Assembly: GCA_002633005.1 (NCBI GenBank)
Contig: NMRA01000234.1
Location: 62,001 to 126,000, forward strand
Length of the DNA stretch: 64,000 bases
Source of the DNA: Phoronis australis
Lineage: Eukaryota; Phoronida; Phoronidae
Reading direction: 5' to 3'
Positions 55,715 to 64,000 of the stretch are shown one piece after another. The notes beneath the pieces are model-generated. The model was not told the DNA's origin. It saw only the letters and a list, made by a program, of their open reading frames with translations, and ran no database searches. Each line of letters opens with the position of its first letter. The first letter of the stretch is position 1. The translations under genes and the position numbers were made by a program.

Positions 55715-58700
55715 CTGAAAAGAAGAAAATCAAGTTTACTAATTATTTAAAAGAATTGACAACAGGAGGAGCCACATCTAAGTTGAGCATTGAAAGATCT
55801 TCAAATTATCATAAATTTTTAAAATAATCTTAACATAAACTTACACTCGTTATACACAACTTTCAGCATAAAATGGAACATTATTTTCACAGAGAAAGAG
55901 TAGATTGAATCAATACAACCTGACGAAACATGGAATTGAAAAAAAAATGTACGAACAATTTGTAAATTAAAATTTAGATAAGCCATACATCACTCATTTG
56001 TTTACGCATTTTTGCTGAACTAACCTTTGCTGCAAAAGACAAAAACGTGGATAAACAAGCGAAATGCTATTTCAAAAAGGAGCTTATCATAGCCGAAAAC
56101 AAAATGGCTGCATGTTCCTGGATTCCTCCTTCTCACGTTACCTGTTCCCCATCAGCACCAAAGTCCAGCCACAGTAACCGGTGTCCATCATCGGCGGACA
56201 TACGCAGCTTCTCAAATGGAAACTGCCAGAGTACTTTAGGTGGCCCATCACCATCTGCCACTTTCTCAGCGAGTGTAAACCCGTTCTCATAGTTCAGTGT
56301 TAGTTTCACATCTGTACTATGCCATGTTGCAGCTGTGAACACGAAATAGTGAAAGGAGGACTATTTTCTTCACAAGACACTACGACAAAGTTATTCAAAA
56401 GAAAGTCAAGAAAGTTTTTTCACAAAAAATGTTGACTTTCCTCAAGCTAAGTGCAAAACCATGAAGGAAACTGTATGAAAAATAATAGTAATCCTGTCAA
56501 ACCAGGATGAAAATTTTTGCTCTGGAATCACCAATTTTCATGAATTACGTAAGAGATAGAATTCGTTTCATAAGCAAAGATTTCTTGACACAAGTGCATG
56601 ACTTAAGTCTTAGGTCTATGGAGTACAGTTCAAGCTCTAGTAAATATTGGCGCCAATCAACTGTGAGCCAATCATGGTAACATTTCACAGCAACAAATTT
56701 ACAGCTGTAACATTCTGACCCACTGTGAACATGTGATGGCAATCTATTTCTACCATTAGTCATCAGGCTTAGATGTTTAGCCAGCTCTATGACAATCACC
56801 ATTCAGATGGTTCTCAACACACAAAGCACAAGTTAGAGTAAATGATCTTTTTATAGAGGAAAGTACTCTGCTCTGAAGTCATCTTTTTTGAGATTAAGTT
56901 TTGCTATGCAATAAAATAATCTCAGAGTGACACAAAATAAACAGTAATTTTAGACAACAGATTTTGATAAAGAAATTTCTTATTTAACAGCAAAAAGAAA
57001 ACAAAAATCAGTTTCTAACGCACGATTGGTGCACAATGCACCATAATTCATGATTCCTATTTTAAATATACGAGTTCAAGGAATACAGCTTGTGTTCACG
57101 GAATACAGCTTGTGTTCATAAAAAGTGAAAGATGTTACATGAGTATGCTCATGAGGGCATAAGATAAAAGAGAGGTACTAATCTACTAACCTGTGTGCAC
57201 CTCTTTGACGGAGCTGGCCGCATTGTGAGCACCATTCACAAGGACATGTGACCATGTAGAGAGATCACGTTGAGTTTCTACACGGAACACATGAGCCTCA
57301 ACACCCTGGCGAGAACCAGTGCGTGTACCGAAGGTCAGGACCTCCACCATCTCGCTACTGGCCTTGTTTTGGTTTGTCTCTACTTTTGTGAAAGAAAATC
57401 TGAAATGTTTTTATGTATATGGTTTCACATTACATAGATAGACTGGGTAGTCTACTTTTTGAAAGACAAAATTCTGACAAAATGGATATTCACAAAGACA
57501 AAAGCACCTATTTGAGTTTTGGTGTGGTTGGTAAACTGAGCATGGGTGCTTAAAAGTGAAAATTTGGAACTTTTGAGGGTGAATAGTAAGCTAAGTATAG
57601 GCGATAACCTGGACAGGTGAGGTGCAACACCAAATCATTTTATAGCTACTATAAACCAGCCCTTTTTAAAGAAACTGTAATTTGACCATTCACAGTTATA
57701 AAGCAAGTCTCGACTCCTTGCGATAACAAAATATTTTTGTGCTTGGGAAGAGCGAACAGTTCTTTATTAAGGACTTGCCTGGTGCATAAAAGGGCCTCAC
57801 CGAGTCAGGTCTCAAGTAACAACGAACAGTTCATCCCAAGTTCTGAGATCCAATTCTAATTTGAGAAAGGAGCAGAGACCAGTTTTATTCATAGACAGAA
57901 AGGGCTTCATAGCAGCTATAAAACAAGTGTCTTCCAATAGACAAAAATGAAAATCACAACTGATGCATTATGTTAAACCTGTAAATGCCTGTCCTTACTA
58001 GGCTTTTAGTAGTGATTGTGTGAAACCCCGAAGTCAAACAAACAGTCACATACCTTGTAGCAAGTAGTGGGTGGGACTGAAAGGGCGTGGTCCACTCCTC
58101 CTTTGTAGATGGCACACATTCAAACAGTAATATGTCTTTGCCTGTTACAACGGTGAACACAGGTTTCCAGGTGGGATTACCTTCTTCATTGTGCACCTGT
58201 AAGACAACATACCAACCATGACTGATGACAAAGTGTACGAGTGACAGCGTATGAAAAAGACAGCGAAGAATGAAATTTACCTCAAAGTTGTGATATAAGC
58301 ATGAAAATTATGAGACTAAAATGTGATAGAACAGTACCCCCATGGATGTTCACAACACAAGGATATCCGCAACACAATGATATCTGCAAAACAAGCCTTT
58401 TGTCTTGGCACCATATCAGCAAGGAGTGACTGCATGATATAAATAATGTCTCAAAACAAAAAAACAGACTTAGACTGTAAGTTTTGCAGGATACTCGGCA
58501 CAGTGTTGGCTTTAATCAAATGTTTAGTACCGAGTCACCAAACATAAAAGGCTATCTAACAGTAACTTCACCAACTGTTTGGGAAAGGGAACACCTTAGC
58601 CTGCAATTGTCTTAGACTGTACTTTTAACCACATACATGTCATTACTATGCCATCCGAACTCCTAGTAATAGTTTTGTCACTACTCTTACGTAGCCAAGG

Positions 58701-61700
58701 AATCAGTTGCAACTTTGGACGGAATGAATTGAGACCAGACCTAAGCTGCATGAAACGCTGGACAGAAGCCCTCTGCAGTGTTACGTTCTCCACCTAGGGA
58801 TCGATTCACTGACAAAGCTCTTCACTGCAATAGGGCTGACTATGGTGTTAGAATACAACAGAATAAGTATATTTCTATATTGAAAATTAACATGCTAATG
58901 AAAAAATGCATTGCTGATATGCTTCCATTGAAACTTTTAGCCGACAATTTACACTCTTTAATTTTTCGTCGCACGAAATACTATATGCAAATAACAAAGC
59001 TACACAGCAATCGAAGCACTTCTTTGTAACATACTGTTGCTCATGGTCTTACGAAGCACTACATAGCACTTAGTCTCCATCTAAAATTTTCCTCTCAGTT
59101 TTATCACAATAAGTGAGCACGATTCTATCTGGTGTTTTTTGACATTGAAAATCCAAATACGCAAGAAAATTGAGATGCAATCGAAACATGAAGATCGGTT
59201 TAAGGAAATAAACTCTACGCAGAACCTGCTGTACAGAGCACAGTCATTCTACATTTTAAGTCTGCCTCAGTTACTCAGCCCGTTTCACGACCTCTTGTAC
59301 TTCATCAATAGATTCGTAAAATTCTTGCTGCCTTTTCTTTGGTACCCATTGATGAACAGATGGTTTAAGTAACTCCTTGAGCCACGGTGAAGAATTAATT
59401 AGTTTGCGAGTTGTGATGCTGGACAAAAGAGCACAGGAACACTTAACAACGGACTAGATATCGGAACTGACCTCGATTTAAAAACCGCTATCGTCTGGAG
59501 TTCCAACCAAATGGGAGGTTTATGTAATGTATGTACACATTCAATGCGGCCACCAATCATGTACTTAGTCATCACAGAGATTGTTCCCATACAATGGCCT
59601 CAGTGTTCATGTAACAGTAAAACATTAGAGGAAGAGGAGACACGGAAAAGTTGAGCAGCTTGACAACCTTCTGTCGTAGTCTCATAAAAGAATGACATTA
59701 ACGAATGGGAAGACTTAAAACACACAGTTCTCTAGAGAATATGTCATTAATCAAGTCTAGTATACAGATGCCATTTATTGTATGATCATCTAACTTGAAA
59801 CTATCCAATTACAGATAAACTAAATAAGGCAATCCCATGAGTGAGGTGATATCTATAACACTAAACAGAGTGAGCTTATCCAACATGTAAACTCAATCAG
59901 TTGAAGTGCTCTCATCACACCATTACCAGAGACAGTCCTCAAGATTACTGCCAGGAAGTCCAAAGTATAGTACAAAGTAACACAAGACTACAGTCACACA
60001 GTCCATGGTAGAGGACACAGTAACACAAGACTACTGTCTGATAGTTCATGGTACAGTACAAGACAACACAAAGACTACAGTCTGACTGTCCATGGTAGAA
60101 GACAGAGTAACACAAGACTACTGTCAAACAGTCTGTGGTAGATGATAGGGTAACACCAGACTACAGTCAGACAGTCCATGGTAGTAGAAGACAGAGTAAC
60201 ACGAGACGACTATCGGACAGTCCGTGGTAGAGGGCACGGTAACACAAGACTAATACCAGACAATCCATGTTAGACGACAGGGCAACACAAGACTACAGTC
60301 AAACAGTCCATGGTAGATGACCGTATAACACAAGACCACTGCCAGACAGTCCATGGTAGAAGACAGGGTAGCACAAGACTAGTCAGACAGTCCACGATAG
60401 AGGACAGGGTAACACAATACTACTGTCAGACAGTCCATGGTAGAGGATAGAGTAACACAAGACTACTGTCAGATTGTCCATGGTAGTGGACAGGGAAACA
60501 CAAGACAACAGTCAGACAGTCCATGGTGGAGGACACAGTGCCACAAGACAACTGTCAACTGTCTATGGTAGAGGACACTATAACACTAGGCTACTGTCAG
60601 ACAGTCCATGGTAGACTACAGGATAACACATGACAATTGTCAATAGTCCATGGCAGAGAACAGGCCAACACAAGGCTACTGTCAGGCAGTCCATGGTAGA
60701 CTACATGATAACACATGACAATTGTCAACAGTCCGTGGCAGAGAACAGACCAACACAAGGCTACTGTCAGGCAGTTCATGGTAGACTACAGGATAACACA
60801 TGACAATTGTCAACAGTCCGTGGCAGAGAACAGACCAACACAAGGCTACTGTCAGGCAGTTCATGGTAGACTACAGGATAACACATGACAATTGTCAATA
60901 GTCCATGGCAGAGAACAGACCAACACAAGACTACAGTTAGACAGTCCATGGTAGACTACAGGATAACACATGACAATTGCCAACAGTCCATGGCAGAGAA
61001 CAGGCCAACACAAGGCTACTGTCAGGCAGTTCATGGTAGACTACAGGATAACACATGACAATTGTCAATAGTCCATGGCAGAGAACAGACCAACACAAGA
61101 CTACAGTTAGACAGTCCATGGTAGACTACAGGATAACACATGACAATTGCCAACAGTCCATGGCAGAGAACAGGCCAACACAAGGCTACTGTCAGGCAGT
61201 TCATGATAGACTACAGGATAACACATGACAGACCAACACAAGGCTACAGTTAGACAGTCCATGGTAGACTACAGGATAACATATGACAATTGTCAACAGT
61301 CCATGGCAGAGAACAGGCCAACACAAGGCTACTGTCAGGCAGTCCATGATAGACTACAGGATAACACATGACAATTGTCAACAGTCAATGGCAGAGAACA
61401 GGCCAACACAAGGCTACTGTCAGGCAGTCCATGATAGACTACAGGATAACACATGACAATTGTCAACAGTCAATGGCAGAGAACAGGCCAACACAAGGCT
61501 ACTGTCAGGCAGTTCATGATAGACTACAGGATAACACATGACAGACCAACACAAGGCTACAGTTAGACAGTCCATGGTAGACTACAGGATAACATATGAC
61601 AATTGTCAACAGTCCATGGCAGAGAACAGGCCAACACAAGGCTACAGTCAGACAGTTCATGGTAGACTACAGGATAACACATGACAATTCTCAACAGTCC

Positions 61701-62551
61701 ATGGCAGAGAACAGGCCAACACAAGGCTATAATCAGGCAGTCCATGATAGACAACAGGATAACATATGACAATTGCCAACAGTCCATGGCAGAGAACAGG
61801 CCAACACAAGGCTACTTTGAGGCAGTCCCTGCAACTCCCATGCTACTTTTGTATCCGTAACAATAAGGTTATGCAAAAAGAGGCTCCCTGTATTTAAGGG
61901 TCATATTCTGGGTGCTTTCCATGAAGCTCATTTCTTGCCAGTTTAGCAAGATCACACAAGATCTTCTTAGTGTTTCACAAGAAAGTTTACAACCCTACTA
62001 CTGTAAATTAACACTGCGAAAACGCTGGGACATTTATGACAAAATGTTGAAATATGGTAAAAATACATATTTCCATAATGCAAGCTGATTTTTTCAATGC
62101 AATTAACTCCCCAAATAGGGCCTGAATTTGTGACAAATATTGTCTGCATTTACCTGTTCTGCCAACCATCCCATGTGATTTATTTCTTGTCCACCAGGGG
62201 ATGCCACTAGTAGACTGTTGGCTTCACTTATTGCATACGATAACAAAAGGTTGACATTTGAGTGTACTGAGTTGAACCAGGCAGTGGCTTGCGACTCGTC
62301 AGCACATCTTAAAATGCAGGAGTTCTTAGCATCAGGAGAGTGCAGTTCAAAAGTCCTTTTCTCTGGATCAGGCATTGTCAGGTTACGACACAGATAGCAC
62401 ATGCGAAGCGGAAGTGACCTCTGTTCAGTCCAGTTTCTGTTTTCGTCCGTTCCTGAATGGCCATTTTGATGAATCTTCTGTTGGCCCCATCCCAGCTCAC
62501 TCAGATTGGACGCCTTTCTGAAATAGGGCGTCACTTCGCGTAGATATTTCA
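55622..62551 (-). CDS. SNTB: Syntrophin, C-terminal half (beta-like)
   Basis: Exons in transcript order: 62154-62551, 58054-58196, 57191-57399, 56142-56332, 55622-55714; phases agree, about 344 residues. Syntrophins are membrane-cytoskeleton adaptors that bind dystrophin through the C-terminal SU region and channels or kinases through PDZ. Seen: [11 protein letters not shown] (end of PDZ and split PH1), [11 protein letters not shown] and [16 protein letters not shown] (PH1), then [17 protein letters not shown] and [15 protein letters not shown] (PH2), and the SU region [26 protein letters not shown] and [23 protein letters not shown] and LLATR favour the beta type over alpha; I do not separate beta-1 from beta-2. 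The PDZ and N-terminal exons lie beyond 64000 or in unrecognised sequence. Confidence 0.95.
56142..56332 (-). CDS. SNTB: Syntrophin exon: SU region
   Basis: [39 protein letters not shown] to GEQ. Split alanine codon at the 5' border, donor gtaacg, phase 0. Confidence 0.96.
57191..57399 (-). CDS. SNTB: Syntrophin exon: PH2
   Basis: [12 protein letters not shown] then [34 protein letters not shown] to KEVHT. Donor gttagt. The basic RTGSRQG stretch is conserved in syntrophin PH2. Confidence 0.96.
58054..58196 (-). CDS. SNTB: Syntrophin exon: PH2 start
   Basis: [34 protein letters not shown] to LLATR. Donor gtatgt. WKP and LLATR match syntrophin. Confidence 0.94.
59950..61830. repeat. 1.9-kb minisatellite, 43-bp monomers in 85-bp dimers
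   Basis: In the 4-kb syntrophin intron 58197-62153. Monomers start with acagtccatggtaga or acagtccatggcaga. To about 60600 the units are single, diverged 43-45 bp. Beyond that they alternate as a dimer, one half gactacaggataacacatg and one half gagaacaggccaacacaagg, with several copies nearly identical (85 bp). The 60-codon minus-strand frames here are artefacts. Confidence 0.95.
62154..62551 (-). CDS. SNTB: Syntrophin exon: PH1 second half
   Basis: 132 codons, [14 protein letters not shown] to [35 protein letters not shown] and HSNVN are beta-syntrophin-like. Acceptor ttttgcag, donor gtaaat. Confidence 0.96.
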
Positions 62552-64000
62552 CTGCAAACAAAAATAACAACATTTACAAAACATTCAGATAAAAATAATA
62601 ACCAGAATTGTCAATTTTCCATTTTGCAAAGAATGCTTGTTACATTTCAATATTAGGATGTTACTCAATGATGCAAATTTTAAGAAGTTACTCAAAGACA
62701 GCTGTGTATATGAATGCTACAAAATATGGACGGTCAACAATTTTCGGCTTGGCACCCAATATGAGAGACAAAGAAAATTTCATTATGTTATATTTTTAAA
62801 AAAAATAACTTGTCATGAAATTTTACACTTTTTCTACCAAAGCAGGTTCAGGTTGACAAAGCAGTAACCAAATATTTGATAAATTTTATAACATTCTCAG
62901 AGATGTAGTAAACATCTGAAAAATAGAGCAAATGCAATCTTAGCTATAATTCAGGAATTTAAGCCTTAAAAGTTTCATATTTTTTGTCCATACGTCAGAT
63001 AAAACAAAATTTCACACTTTCAAACTTTCACATTTTCGAAATTTTACAATTTCAAAATTTCACCATAATGTGTTCTTATCACCCTTTAGTATAACAAATT
63101 GAAGGATCTCTGTCTGATTCAACATATACATTGGTTACTTAGACACCAGGTGGAGTACTCGCAATCTACACTTCATGTACACCAAGGTCATTGCATAAAT
63201 GGGATACTCGCCCAAACCTCAGCATTATGAATTTATTAATGAATGATTACTAAAAATGATTGAAAGTATGGAGATACAAATTATGAACCTACTCCATGAC
63301 TAATTCAAACAGTTATCATTATATTAAATCACAAAATTTGCCTCATCCTATACACATACCAATAACATTTAAGCAGCATTCCATGTTATCAAGCACCCCT
63401 CTTGTTTTTCAAGCTCTACACTCACAAATCATATCTACTCCATTAGCAGACGGAATAATGATTAACAAACCGACAGAGATTGGAGGTCCTTTTTTTATCT
63501 CATCCTAATGAAGAGCTCGTTATGGCTGATATCACCATCAATGGGATCTGTTATAGCCATGCGCCTCCTGCCAGAAAATGGACACCATACAAGGTTTCCA
63601 AATCTAGCTAACACACAGCATTATTGTCTGGCCACAGTTCAGCAACTCTTTGACTCCAATTCGCAAGTCTCCCATGGCAGTGATATACAAGATGTCCCAA
63701 ATGTCCCAGACACAAAGTAATGCCAATCATTGCAGAGACTTAGTTTCACTTAAAAACCATGTGATTTTTTACATGGTTCTCAGAATCCCAATAAAAACCA
63801 GAACTTGCAGGCAGTAAGTTTGAATGACGCTTAATTCAATGCGTCTTGAATATTTTTAAGAAGAAAGTTGTGATGAGCACTGCTTTCCACCTATAACATT
63901 AGTGTAGTAACCAAAATCAACAGTGTCTTTTTGGCCGTAGCGGTATTTTTTCTCTATATATCTGTTAATGTTTAAAGTCTCTTTGCACAAGCTTTTTGTC
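62552..64000. other. Upstream syntrophin intron, no exon found
   Basis: AT-rich, with a low-complexity run ctttcacattttcgaaattttac near 63020-63060. I looked on the minus strand for the preceding PDZ exon and did not find one. Confidence 0.55.

Noticed and set aside
59945-61787. Series of 60-74-codon minus-strand frames ([13 protein letters not shown])
   Set aside because: Repeats of the 85-bp array; not separate genes.
63296-63720. Two 70-codon frames near the right end
   Set aside because: No domain, no splice context, and inside the presumed syntrophin intron.

Overview
The window is eukaryotic nuclear DNA from an animal. It has AT-rich sequence, long introns with GT..AG borders, degenerate retrotransposons, many minisatellites, single-N scaffold joins and one 473-base gap. 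Proteins resemble metazoan orthologues, with vertebrate-like exon structures but clearly diverged residues. I infer an invertebrate, probably a heterozygous marine one, because a near-identical 1.3-kb block is repeated across a single N, as when two alleles are joined. The sequence does not let me name the phylum.

Layout: four protein genes in alternating orientation. (1) 810-24751, plus strand: CLCN7-type lysosomal chloride/proton exchanger, 21 coding exons seen; its N-terminal exon(s) are missing. (2) 40723-27555, minus strand: MCM4, replicative helicase subunit, 16 coding exons, complete, with a 5' UTR exon and an E2F-type promoter near 41.15-41.20 kb. (3) 46141-51500, plus strand: MCAT, mitochondrial malonyl-CoA:ACP transacylase, 4 coding exons, complete; a gap lies in intron 1. 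(4) 62551-55622, minus strand: the 3' part of a beta-like syntrophin (second half of PH1 or PH2 plus SU region); its PDZ exons lie beyond the window. CLCN7 and MCM4 converge at 24.8-27.5 kb, MCM4 and MCAT diverge at 41.2-46.1 kb, and MCAT and syntrophin converge at 51.5-55.6 kb. The genes are not functionally linked: lysosome acidification, DNA replication, mitochondrial fatty-acid synthesis and the dystrophin complex.

The rest is introns and intergenic DNA with retroelement remnants (two LINE fragments, one Penelope-like GIY-YIG remnant), a TTAA-flanked piggyBac-like MITE, two short terminal-inverted-repeat elements, a dispersed repeat family with three copies, and about a dozen tandem arrays. 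The most unusual signals are a 24-bp minisatellite in CLCN7 whose unit is the exon end plus its 5' splice site, an 88-bp triplication of an MCM4 exon end plus donor, a GC-AG intron in MCM4, a tandem MCM4 exon copy at an N, and a GSGIP-to-GSSIP change in the chloride filter.
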